A stretch of DNA of 64,000 nt from JBFAPK01 sp040676675 (GTDB lineage: Bacteria; Actinomycetota; Actinomycetes; Mycobacteriales; Micromonosporaceae). Positions 1 to 7,702 of the stretch are shown one piece after another. The notes under the pieces were generated by a model, which ran no database searches, had not been told where the DNA came from, and was given only the letters and a program-made list of their open reading frames with translations. Position 1 is the first letter of the stretch, and the number at the start of each line of letters is the position of its first letter. Where the stretch lies: assembly GCF_040676675.1 (NCBI RefSeq), contig NZ_JBFAPK010000045.1, positions 1-64,000 on the forward strand. The letters run 5' to 3'. The translations under genes were made by a program, and so were the position numbers.

Positions 1-130
1 GCTCGCGGCCCCCGTCGGGCCGCCCCCCCCCGGCCGGTCGCCCGCGCCGGGGGGGGGGGGGGGTGTTTGGGGGGCGCGCCCCCCCCCCCCCCCCCCCCCG
101 CCCGCCGCCCCCCCCCCGCCGGGCACACCG
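1..130. other. Low-complexity G/C homopolymer block at the window start
   Basis: Runs of G and C of 10 or more bases alternate with very little other sequence. The minus-strand reading frame of the neighbouring toxin gene stays open but encodes only Gly/Ala here. Either a Gly-rich linker or, more likely, unreliable sequence at a contig edge; treat its translation with caution. Confidence 0.7.
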
Positions 131-1269
131 TTCACCGCCACCGGCCCACGGCCACCGTTGGTGCCCGTGCTGGGGCCGGTGACGGTCACGCCCGCCGCAC
201 CCGGCACCGGTGCCGGTTCCACCTCCACGATCGACGCCCCGGTGCCCACCTCGGGCGGCGTACCGTCACCCGAAACCGTGGTCTCCGAGGACCCACCACC
301 AGCGGCCTTCTCCGCCCCCGGACCCGAAACCAGCGTCTTCACCTTGTCCGCCGCCTTCGCCCCCGCCTCGGCAACCGCGTCGAACGCCATCGAGGACACG
401 AAGGTCACCCCCGCGGCCCCCGCCGTCCACTCCCCGCCGGCGGCTACGGTCACCACTCCCTCGACCGGTACCTCCACACCGGCGCTGACGGCCGACTCGC
501 CCGCCTCCTCCACACCCTCGACGAGCACCCGGGCGGGCGTCGACCCCTTCGCCAGTTCAGCGCCGACCTTGTCGATACCCGCCGACTTCGCCGCCTTGCC
601 GAATCCCGCCTGAGCGGCAGGCCCGAAGACACCCATGAGCCCTCCGGCCATCGCCCCCGCGCCGGTCGACTTCCCCACATCCTTCACGTCGACCTTGCCC
701 GGCTTGTAGCCCTTCTTCACCGCCGCGAGCTCACCCGCCAACGCCGAGATGAGCTCCTGCATCGCCTCCTCGGCCGCCTCCCGCGCCAACAGCGCCGACC
801 GCGCCGCCACCTGCTGCAAGAACACGCGCAGCAGCGCCCGATTCGCCGGCGCCTGCGCCCAGAACTTCACCCACGGAATCGGGTTGTACCAAAACACCTG
901 CGCCGCGAACAGCAACTCCACCAACAACAAGGCCGCCGACGTTATGGCCGTAACCTTCGTCGAGAACGTCATACCGGCGGCGACATGATGCTGCCAACCC
1001 ACCGCACTCGTGTAATCGCCGCCCTTACCCAGAACACCCAGGAGGCTCTCCGACGACTCCACGAACTTCCGCTGGGCCTTGCCCGCGGAATTACCCTTGA
1101 TCTTGTTCACACCCGCCTTGTACGACTTCTCCGCCGCACCGTACTCCCGCACCAGATCCGCCAGCCCCTCCGCCATCCGCAGGAGCTTGTCCTCGTCCAG
1201 GCCCGGGAACTCCATACCCACAAACCACAGAAAGAACTTCGCGAGAGGATCAGGCGCCTGAATACCCAT
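1..1269 (-). CDS. WXG100-like N-terminal domain protein, putative T7SS polymorphic toxin (C-terminus missing)
   Basis: The frame is open from ATG 1269 to the window edge (423 codons, no stop). It starts MGIQAPDPLAKFFLWFVGME and continues through an amphipathic helical region (GLADLVREYGAAEKSYKAG) and a hydrophobic stretch around residues 100-125, then a Gly/Ala/Pro/Val-rich linker from about residue 250. This resembles the WXG100-like N-terminal domain of actinobacterial T7SS polymorphic toxins (CpnT-type architecture), in which a variable toxin domain follows the linker. That toxin domain is outside the window, so the activity is unknown. GGGAGG lies 10 nt before the ATG. It is the last visible gene of the leftward T7SS cargo cluster, separated from the previous gene by a hairpin. 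The last ~40 visible codons fall in low-complexity sequence. The family call is by pattern and is moderately sure. Confidence 0.65.
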   Translation of the reverse strand, partial: MGIQAPDPLAKFFLWFVGMEFPGLDEDKLLRMAEGLADLVREYGAAEKSYKAGVNKIKGNSAGKAQRKFVESSESLLGVLGKGGDYTSAVGWQHHVAAGMTFSTKVTAITSAALLLVELLFAAQVFWYNPIPWVKFWAQAPANRALLRVFLQQVAARSALLAREAAEEAMQELISALAGELAAVKKGYKPGKVDVKDVGKSTGAGAMAGGLMGVFGPAAQAGFGKAAKSAGIDKVGAELAKGSTPARVLVEGVEEAGESAVSAGVEVPVEGVVTVAAGGEWTAGAAGVTFVSSMAFDAVAEAGAKAADKVKTLVSGPGAEKAAGGGSSETTVSGDGTPPEVGTGASIVEVEPAPVPGAAGVTVTGPSTGTNGGRGPVAVNGVPGGGGAAGGGGGGGGRAPQTPPPPPGAGDRPGGGGPTGAAS

Positions 1270-1312
1270 TACTAACCAACCTCCCGCGAACCCTCAAAGA
1301 CCAGAAACAACG

Positions 1313-1346
1313 GCGGGGCCACCCGCACGAAACGGCATGGCCCCGC
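1313..1346 (-). terminator. Hairpin between the small T7SS protein and the toxin gene
   Basis: Nine-bp perfect inverted repeat, GCGGGGCCA / TGGCCCCGC, with a 16-nt loop and no T-tract. It sits between the stop at 1367 and the ATG at 1269. It could be a terminator or attenuator that lowers toxin-gene expression relative to upstream genes. Confidence 0.45.
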
Positions 1347-1366
1347 ACATCCACCATCGGAACTAC

Positions 1367-1714
1367 CTAAACGCCCCGACCCGAGTTCGTCCCCGAAGGC
1401 ATCTGGCGAGCCAGGCTGTCGGCGACCTCAGCGGCGTTCTGCAGGATCGTGCCCATTTTCGTGACGGCGTCACCCTTGCCCTCACTGACGTCCTCCAGAC
1501 CGCGATACAGAATGTCGAGCAGATCTCGCAACTTGGCCAGCCCGTCATTCATCTTCTTGTCGAAGTCACCCCGTATCTCGCCCATCGGGACAGAGGACAA
1601 CACAAGGCTGTCGTAGATGTTCCTGAGCGCCGCCACCCGCTCCTTGAAATCCGCGAACGCCTTGCCAGTCAGCTCGTCCGGCCTCGCGGCGACACGATCC
1701 GAGGCGCCACTCAC
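1367..1714 (-). CDS. Small helical T7SS-associated protein
   Basis: 115 aa, charged and predicted almost all-helical (KAFADFKERVAALRNIYDSL, then KMNDGLAKLRDLLDILYRGL), with no signal peptide or membrane segment. Size and helix-turn-helix periodicity fit the broad WXG100/EspC-like group of small T7SS substrates, but no clear WXG motif is seen, so the family is not assigned. The GTG start at 1714 overlaps the stop of the YbaB-like gene as GTGA, which implies translational coupling. A hairpin at 1313-1346 follows. A role as secreted partner or chaperone for the downstream toxin-like protein is inference from position. Confidence 0.6.
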   Translation of the reverse strand: MSGASDRVAARPDELTGKAFADFKERVAALRNIYDSLVLSSVPMGEIRGDFDKKMNDGLAKLRDLLDILYRGLEDVSEGKGDAVTKMGTILQNAAEVADSLARQMPSGTNSGRGV

Positions 1715-2139
1715 GACAGTCCCCCAGTCGGCGGCGTCGATCGCGTATTCGGAAACATCTCGTTGGCCGCACTCACCGCTTCGTTCAAGATCTCGTCCAC
1801 ATCGACCGCGTTCTGGAGAAAGTCCGCCGCCATACCCGACGGCAACAGCGTCTCGAGAAACTCGTTCATGCTCGCGCGGGCCTGATTTCGCGCGGACGTG
1901 ATCGTCTCCACCAGAAGACTGCTCAACTCGGCCGGAGCCATCTTGCGATAGGAACTCGTCGGGAACTTCACGTCCGTCAGGTCGCCCCGACCGTCCACCG
2001 TGACGACGAGCGTGCGGTTCTTCGCGGTGACGGTCGTCTGGGACTCCGCCACCATCTCCTCGAACTCGGTGACGACGCGCTTCTGTTCCTCGAATGCCGC
2101 GAACGTCTGTTCCAGCATCCCGTGCACGGGACCCGTCAC
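1711..2139 (-). CDS. YbaB/EbfC-family protein
   Basis: 142 aa. The core (AKNRTLVVTVDGRGDLTDVK, followed by MAPAELSSLLVETI and an Arg/Ala-rich helix) matches the YbaB/EbfC family: a short beta meander between two long helices, forming dimers, with nucleoid-DNA binding known for bacterial members. Actinomycete T7SS loci often carry such YbaB-like genes, where the role is not settled. Start choice: a TTG at 2145 abuts the AAGGAGG ribosome site directly, while GTG 2139 lies 6 nt after it, so GTG 2139 is preferred. It is coupled by GTGA overlap to the next gene and follows the Pro/Gly-rich gene by 36 nt. DNA binding is not shown here; it may instead act in the T7SS cluster as a dimeric adaptor. 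Confidence 0.75.
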   Translation of the reverse strand: MTGPVHGMLEQTFAAFEEQKRVVTEFEEMVAESQTTVTAKNRTLVVTVDGRGDLTDVKFPTSSYRKMAPAELSSLLVETITSARNQARASMNEFLETLLPSGMAADFLQNAVDVDEILNEAVSAANEMFPNTRSTPPTGGLS

Positions 2140-2175
2140 GGACAACCTCCTTCTTCGACAGTCACGACTGGCTCA

Positions 2176-4861
2176 CTACGCGCGCCCGCTCTGGCGCCCG
2201 GTACCGCGCGCCGGGCCGCGTGGCACGGACGGGCTCTGCGGCACGGTCGGGTAGTCGCGGTCGGTACCGAAATCGTCAGCGGTGTCGTCGCGACCGATCA
2301 CCGAAGGCGCCAGGTCCGGTTCCGTACCCCAGACCTCCTCCTCCTCGGCCAGCCACGTCTTCCGCTCGCGGTCCTTCTCCTGCTGCTCCCCGCCCCCGGC
2401 GCCACCACCCATGCCGCCGCCCATCATCGGCGGGGGGAAGCCGCCGAGTCCGGCCATCGGACCCGCCGGACCCGCCGCACCGGTGGCCAGGGCACCGCCC
2501 GCGGCGCCCGCCGCCAGCCCGGACAGTCCCAGACCGCCGGCGCCGTCGTTCTGGCTCCAACCTCCACCGGCCGCGCCGTCGCCCCCGCCGCCCGCCGGCA
2601 TCGGCGCCGGGCCCAGCGGGCCGATCTGCATGGCGTTGCCCGGCGCACCGGAATTCCCGCTCGATTGCCAGTTGCCGCCGGTCCAGCCCTCGCCGAAGTC
2701 CGCGCCGCCCGGGGCACCACCGAAGAAGTCGTTGCCGGGTCCGGACCCGGCGCCCGACAGCCCTGGCAGGTCGCCGACACCGGACGAACCACCAACCAAG
2801 CCCGGCAACGAACCATCGGAACCCGATGACCCACCCGCAAAGCCCGGCAACGGCACATCCGAACCCGACGACCCACCAACCAGACCCGGCANNNNNNNNN
2901 NNNNNNNNNNNNNNNNNNNNNNNNNNNNNNNNNNNNNNNNNNNNNNNNNNNNNNNNNNNNNNNNNNNNNNNNNNNNNNNNNNNNNNNNGCAACGAACCAT
3001 CGGAACCCGACGACCCACCCGCAAAGCCCGGCAACGGCACATCCGAACCCGACGACCCACCAACCAGACCCGGCAACGAACCATCGGAACCCGACGACCC
3101 ACCCGCAAAGCCCGGCAACGGCACATCCGAACCCGACGACCCACCAACCAGACCCGGCAACGAACCATCGGAACCCGACGACCCACCCGCAAAGCCCGGC
3201 AACGGCACATCCGAGCCGGGCAGGTCGTCCGGGTCGATGGTGCCGGGTACCTCGTCGAAGTCGCCGCTCGCGCCGCCTATGCCGGCGCCGGTGGCACCCG
3301 GCTTGTCCTCGCCCTTCGTCGGACCTCCGCCAGCGCCCGGCAGCGACAGGCCGCCGAGACCCGCCCCGGCGCCGAAGCCACCGCCGAACCCGGCGCCGGG
3401 GCCAGCGTCGGAACCGCCGAGTCCGTCCAGGCCAGGTCCCCCGTCCGAGCCGGCCAGGTCGGAGCCGGAGAAGCCACCGCCGGAGGAGAGCCCGGCGGCG
3501 TCGATCCCTCCGCCGCCGCCGAAGTCGCCGCTCGGGGGAGGGCCGCCCACGGCGTCGAGTCCACCGCCACCGCCGCCCCCACCACCGAACTCGGGGAGGG
3601 GAGGAGGAGCGCCGCCCGCACCGCCGCCGCTGCCCCCGCCGCTGCCACTACCGCTGTCCCCGCCGCCGAACTCGGGAGGCGGAGGAGGACCGCCACCCGC
3701 ACCGTCCGAGCCACCGTCGCCACCGCCGAACTCCGGCGGAGGCGGAGGATCACCACCCGCGCCATCCGTGCCGTCATCGCCACCACCGAAGTCAGGAGGC
3801 GGAGGCGGAGTCTTGTTGTCGGTGCCATCGCCGCCCGCACCACTGAGGTCGGGCGGCGGCGTGCCGCCCGTCGTCGACGGCGGGGTGGCCTGCGGGTTGA
3901 GCAGGTTCGATCCCGTGTCCTCGAAGCTGGCCCGCAGGTTGCCGTGGTGGATGTTCCCCCACCGGTCCAGCTCGTCGATCTTCGCCAAGAAGACGGCGTG
4001 CAGATCCTGGTTCAGCTGTGCGAACGGGTCGCCGCTGGAGAAGTCGTACCCCTTCGGGCCGCCTCCGACATCGATGGTGATCGTCCAGTTGGCCCCGTCG
4101 TCGGTGAACGGGTCGCCGCCGAGCACGTGGTTTCTGATCTGCCTCAGCGCCCGGGAGATCATCTCATTCGGCAGGTTCGCCGTATTGCCGATCCACTCCG
4201 ACCAGGTCTGCCGCATGTCGCGCCAGAACCACTCCGCCCGGTCCCCGTTGTCGTGCAACATCTGGGGCCAGTTCTTGTTCGACTCCAGGTCATGCCGCAG
4301 CGTCAGCATGTCCTTGCGCATGCCGTCCAGCGACTCGCGGAACGCCTTCGCCGCGGCACCCTCGAAGCCCGACCCGCCGCCGTCGAGGTTGTTGATTTCC
4401 GCCTGAAACTGCCCGGTCGCGCGGTCCAACCACATCGCCAGGTTGTACATCGATTCCGCCGCCAGATGGAACGACTTCGGACTCAGGGGAGACGAATCCG
4501 GCTGCTGATTCAGGGCGTCCCGCGTACGGTTGTTGAAATCGTTCCAGAAACGCTCGTGGGGCGAGTCCCCTTTTTCACCGACGTACCAGTCGATGCGTCC
4601 TTGGACGATCCGGATCGGGTAGTCGCCGTTACTGTCCTGCGCGCCCATGCGCTGGGAGAACCTGAACTGATTCGGCGGAATATCCTTGAATTTGAACTTC
4701 TCGATGCCGCTGTACCCCTCCGTACGCGCCTCCACCAGGCTGATCCAGGGCCGGTTGAGAAACTGACGGCGGTCGATGCCCTCGGTGTTCAGGATCTGTC
4801 CCAGCACCTCCTCCCATCGGAGTCCACCCTGGCTGGTGACGGGCGGCGGCGTCGGCGGCAT
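2176..4861 (-). CDS. Large Pro/Gly-rich T7SS-associated protein with 28-residue tandem repeats (gap inside)
   Basis: Start ATG 4861 has GGGAGA 6 nt upstream. Residues ~1-330 form a folded helical domain (WEEVLGQILNTEGIDRR; FEGAAAKAFRESLDGMRKDM; a Trp-rich WFWRDMRQTWSEW). A very long Pro/Gly/Asp linker with PPPPPEFGGGDGG-type blocks follows, then tandem 28-aa repeats GSDVPLPGFAGGSS + GSDGSLPGLVGGSS. The C-terminal tail is conserved-looking: GGEQQEKDRERKTWLAEEEE then VWGT, ending near 2176. This folded head, Gly/Pro linker and TWLAE...VWG tail recur in actinomycete T7SS cargo loci. The 97-N gap breaks the frame as drawn, but head and tail are each intact in their own frames, so I treat this as one gene. 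No signal peptide. A secreted substrate or surface-spanning stalk is inference. Confidence 0.75.
2805..3215 (-). repeat. 84-bp tandem repeat (two 42-bp half-units) encoding 28 residues
   Basis: One full unit (2805-2888) precedes the N gap. Two full units (2989-3072, 3073-3156) and about 59 nt of a third follow it. Each unit is two related 42-mers, coding minus-strand GSDVPLPGFAGGSS and GSDGSLPGLVGGSS. Copies are nearly identical at DNA level (one C/T change near 2831), pointing to recent expansion or homogenisation. Confidence 0.9.
2892..2988. other. Assembly gap of 97 N inside the tandem repeat
   Basis: The repeat is in phase at 2889 and at 2989, a distance of 100 nt as drawn. With an 84-bp unit the true distance should be a multiple of 84, so the number of N is an estimate and the reading-frame break across it is artificial. 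The copy number is unknown. Confidence 0.9.
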
Positions 4862-4912
4862 CAGATTCTCCCGGTCAACACGATGTCAGCTGGCGGTCGG
4901 TGGTTCGGACGG

Positions 4913-5281
4913 TCAGGCGGGCGGCGTCACGGTCAGTTGGCTGGCCTTCGAGGTGTTGCTCTTCTCGGTCTCCGCGGCCTTGTCACCGGTGGCCCGCAAC
5001 GCCTTGGAGGTCGAGCTGAGCTTGGTCTCGAAGCCTGTGAGCAGCTTGTCGACCAGGCCACCGACCTCGACCAGCCGCTTCTCCAGGTATGCGCCGCTGG
5101 TGAAGTTGTCGCCACCGGCGGCGACCGTGAGGTTGGCCCAGGGCACGCCGTGGGTGTGCCCGCCGTCGGCGGCGTTGATCCCCATCCGGGCGGCGCCGAT
5201 CTGGGCACGCCAGTCGTCCACCCTCTTGGTCATCGCCTCGACGGCGCTGCTGGTGTAGGTGATCTTGGATTGCTCGGGCAT
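4913..5281 (-). CDS. WXG100-like T7SS small protein
   Basis: 122 aa, mostly helical, with a central turn and a long second helix (LEKRLVEVGGLVDKLLTGFE) then an Ala/Lys/Thr helix. The turn region has VPWANLTVAAGG rather than a canonical WXG. No signal peptide or membrane span. ATG 5281 has AAGGAG 6 nt upstream. It lies 126 nt after the Esx pair, past a 15-bp hairpin, and 51 nt before the Pro/Gly-rich gene, so it may be translated at a different level from the Esx pair. Likely a T7SS substrate or partner of the downstream large protein; the assignment rests on size, helical pattern and context. Confidence 0.65.
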   Translation of the reverse strand: MPEQSKITYTSSAVEAMTKRVDDWRAQIGAARMGINAADGGHTHGVPWANLTVAAGGDNFTSGAYLEKRLVEVGGLVDKLLTGFETKLSSTSKALRATGDKAAETEKSNTSKASQLTVTPPA

Positions 5282-5350
5282 GTCCGCTCCTTTCCGAGCG
5301 GGTCGGGCGGTCAGGAATCACGCCGGGCGGGTCGTCCCTCCCGGGCTGAG

Positions 5351-5384
5351 TCGGGTGGCGCGGGGGGCACCCCGCGCCACCCGA
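5351..5384 (-). terminator. Strong 15-bp hairpin after the Esx pair
   Basis: Perfect inverted repeat TCGGGTGGCGCGGGG / CCCCGCGCCACCCGA with a 4-nt GGCA loop, 23 nt past the stop of the Esx gene at 5408. No U-tract, as is common for high-GC actinomycetes. Acts as terminator or mRNA 3' stabiliser separating the Esx genes from downstream cargo. Confidence 0.7.
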
Positions 5385-5407
5385 CCCGGTCACGTCGGTC
5401 CGAGACC

Positions 5408-5707
5408 TCACACGAAAATCTGCGACGCTTCGAGATCGCCGTCCTGGATGTTCTGGGCGATGCTCATCAGGAGCGGGCCGCTCTTCTGGGCCCCCGCACG
5501 GACCGTCTCCATGCCCTGGTTCCACTCCTGTTGGGCGGTCGCGTACGCCGTGGCCGCGACGCCCTTGTTGAGGTCGACGTAGGCCTTCACAGTGTTCATC
5601 AGTTCGTTGATGCCGTCACTGATGTTGTCGGGGACCTTTCCGAGGCTGGTCGCGACAGAGGTCATCCTGTCCAGCTGCGTATCGAAGTCGTGGCCGTAGG
5701 GAGCCAA
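5408..5707 (-). CDS. WXG100-family Esx protein
   Basis: 99 aa, the standard Esx size. Two helices are joined by a turn; near the junction a Trp-bearing EWNQGMETVRAGAQ replaces WXG. First helix: FDTQLDRMTSVATSLGKV; the middle has NISDGINELMNTVKAY. WXG100 proteins form helical-hairpin dimers exported by the EccC ATPase. The TTG start at 5707 has AAAGGAC about 7 nt upstream. It follows the other Esx gene by 106 nt, the usual arrangement for a CFP-10/ESAT-6-like pair encoded beside eccB. Which partner carries the export signal is not clear: I see no convincing YxxxD/E motif at the C-terminus. Confidence 0.8.
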   Translation of the reverse strand: MAPYGHDFDTQLDRMTSVATSLGKVPDNISDGINELMNTVKAYVDLNKGVAATAYATAQQEWNQGMETVRAGAQKSGPLLMSIAQNIQDGDLEASQIFV

Positions 5708-5813
5708 CGTCTTGTCCTTTCTACTCGAATGTTGGACTGGTCGAGCGCAGTAAGGCCGCGCCGGTCACACACCGGAACCTCGGCCGGTCCGGCCCGAGAT
5801 CGCTCGGGTTCGG

Positions 5814-6143
5814 CTACGTCCAGCTCGACTGGCCGGACGACGCCAGCCCGACCTGCGCCGCCACGCTCCGGTTGGCCTGCTCCGTGTTGGTGTTGATCGC
5901 ACCGGCGCGGCGCATCCCGTCTTGGAGTATCTGAAGTGCGTTCCCCACCCTGGCGATACCCGCATTGATCTCGTCGAGCCCGGCCTTGAACACCTCGCCG
6001 GAATTGGCCCGGTAGGCCTCGTCGAGTTCGTCGTTGCCCGCGGCCACCGTCGCGCGGGCCGCGGCCAGCCTGTCGTTCATCGCGGTGAACGCGCTGACCA
6101 GGGCTTCGCTGGTACTGCTGTCGTACGCGGTTCTGTCCGCCAT
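5814..6143 (-). CDS. WXG100-family Esx protein (partner)
   Basis: 109 aa from ATG 6143, which has AAGGAGA about 9 nt upstream; an in-frame extension to 6245 has no such site. Helix 1 is EALVSAFTAMNDRLAAARAT, the turn is YRANSGEVFKAG where a WXG would sit (Trp absent), and helix 2 is LDEINAGIARVGNALQILQD. Size and hairpin design fit an Esx protein, probably the heterodimer partner of the protein at 5408-5707. It follows eccB by 131 nt on the same strand. The loss of Trp in the turn is seen in many actinobacterial Esx homologues and does not argue against the family. Confidence 0.75.
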   Translation of the reverse strand: MADRTAYDSSTSEALVSAFTAMNDRLAAARATVAAGNDELDEAYRANSGEVFKAGLDEINAGIARVGNALQILQDGMRRAGAINTNTEQANRSVAAQVGLASSGQSSWT

Positions 6144-6274
6144 GGCTCCGTTCTCTCCTTCGCCTCGAACGGCCCTCCGTAGAGCCGTCCACACTTTTGG
6201 TCGGTCACCGACCGATCCGCCCCGGCGGAAAACCGGTCCGCCCACCGGTCCCGACCGGGGCGGTCAGGCGTCGA

Positions 6275-7699
6275 TCACCCTCCCGCCGCCGACTCCAGCA
6301 ACGGTCCCGTCGGCACCAGCTCCAGCAGCCGGCGCGGCACCGGTCTCGCGCCGCCCGGTGGATAGCCGAGTTGCTCGGCCACCTTGGCCGAGGCCAGCGG
6401 GTACTTCACCCCGGCGTCGGTCATCAGGTAGAAGCCGGAGCCGGCCGCCTGGTCCAGCCGGCCGACCAGCACCAACCCGCCGACCCCCGGCTCGACCGCG
6501 ATCCGTGCGGCCGTGCGCGAGGTCCGGGTCAGCCCCGCGCCGTCGGGAACCCCGGCCGAGCTTCCCGGCGGCACGTCGGCGGTCACCTCGACCCGGCCGT
6601 CGGCCATCGCGTGCCGGACGCACCAGGCGGCACCGGCCGGTGCCTGCGCGAGCTGAGGCGGGGACTCCGGTACACCGGTCGGCAGCACCGCGCGGCGGGA
6701 GATCGGCATCTGGGCCAGCGCCGCGGGGCTCAGCTCCGCCGGAGTCACCGCGCCACCGCCGTACAGCTTCGTGGTCTCCGGATCGGCCGCGATGATCGTG
6801 TACGCGACGGGGGTGAGCTCCGCCAGACCGTCCGGCAGCAGTAGGTAGCGCCGCTCCTGCGCTCCGGTGGTACGGGCCACGAAGAGTTCCCCGATTCGGG
6901 CCTTCCGCCCGTCGATGGCCGGCCCCTGGGTGCCCCTCCCGGGAACGGGTACCGGCGCCAGGTCCGGCCCGGCCGGCACCGAGTCCAGCCAGCCGGCCTG
7001 GACCGGGACGCCGCCCCGGTCCAGGCCGAAGACCCGGGCCAGCCACGGCTCGGCCAACCGCAGCCGCCTGCCCCGCCAAACCAGAAAGCTCTCGCCGCCG
7101 ATGGCGTCGCCGCCGTCGCTGGTGGTGGCCACGATCGCCTGGTCCGGACCGAGCGGACGGTCCCGGCGCCGGCCCGCGCCGGCCCACGAGATGGCGAGCG
7201 TGGTCGTGGTGGCGAGGCTGCCGGCCTGGTCCCGCGCGGCCAACGCGCAGACGGTCCAGACCTGGTTGGTGACCGTGCCGGCGCGCGGCAACGTGTCCGG
7301 GGCGCCGACGATGCCGACCGGCTGACCGCGCGGCACGTCGCGCAGCGATTGGCGGGAGACCGAGACGACCGTCGGCTCCTTGCCGAGGAGCAGCCGGGCC
7401 GACGCGTAGTTGAGCACCGGACGCAGCGCCCCGCCGACGTAGACGTAGCGCGTACCGGTCTCCTTCTCCACCACCAGCACGCCCGGGGTGCGCCACTTGG
7501 TCGCGCCGCCGGGGTGCAGCAGCCCGAAGATGGCGAACCCGGCGACGAAGAGGGCGCCGACCAGCAGCCCGCAGATGCTTCCGACGATCATCCGTCGGTG
7601 CGGGCTCTCCAGGCTGTCCGGCTCGGCGGCGACCAGCGCGGCGGTCAACCGGCCGAGCACGTACGACTGCGCCTGGACCTGATCTCGACGGTTCTGCAC
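6275..7699 (-). CDS. eccB: Type VII secretion protein EccB
   Basis: 474 aa. N-terminal MQNRRDQVQAQSYVLGRLTA is the typical EccB cytoplasmic start, followed by one membrane span at ~37-61. The large extracytoplasmic part has EccB hallmarks: WRTPGVLVVEKETGTRYVYV, then LRPVLNYASARLLLG, and a C-terminal GFYLMTDAGVKYPLAS segment. EccB is the core membrane-complex subunit whose periplasmic part forms the dimer-of-dimers cap over the EccC/EccD pore. The GTG start at 7699 lies 3 nt after the eccD stop, so the two are co-translated. Length matches family members. Assignment is firm. Confidence 0.95.
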   Translation of the reverse strand: MQNRRDQVQAQSYVLGRLTAALVAAEPDSLESPHRRMIVGSICGLLVGALFVAGFAIFGLLHPGGATKWRTPGVLVVEKETGTRYVYVGGALRPVLNYASARLLLGKEPTVVSVSRQSLRDVPRGQPVGIVGAPDTLPRAGTVTNQVWTVCALAARDQAGSLATTTTLAISWAGAGRRRDRPLGPDQAIVATTSDGGDAIGGESFLVWRGRRLRLAEPWLARVFGLDRGGVPVQAGWLDSVPAGPDLAPVPVPGRGTQGPAIDGRKARIGELFVARTTGAQERRYLLLPDGLAELTPVAYTIIAADPETTKLYGGGAVTPAELSPAALAQMPISRRAVLPTGVPESPPQLAQAPAGAAWCVRHAMADGRVEVTADVPPGSSAGVPDGAGLTRTSRTAARIAVEPGVGGLVLVGRLDQAAGSGFYLMTDAGVKYPLASAKVAEQLGYPPGGARPVPRRLLELVPTGPLLESAAGG

Positions 7700-7702
7700 C
7701 GT

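Noticed and set aside
2805..3215. Regular repeats resembling a CRISPR array
   Set aside because: The units are contiguous 84-bp copies without unique spacers and are in frame within a Gly/Pro-rich protein; a coding tandem repeat explains them.
2282..5896. Very long plus-strand open frame over the T7SS cargo genes
   Set aside because: It is Arg/Pro/Ala-rich low-quality translation antisense to several genes with good starts and ribosome sites; it also crosses the N gap.
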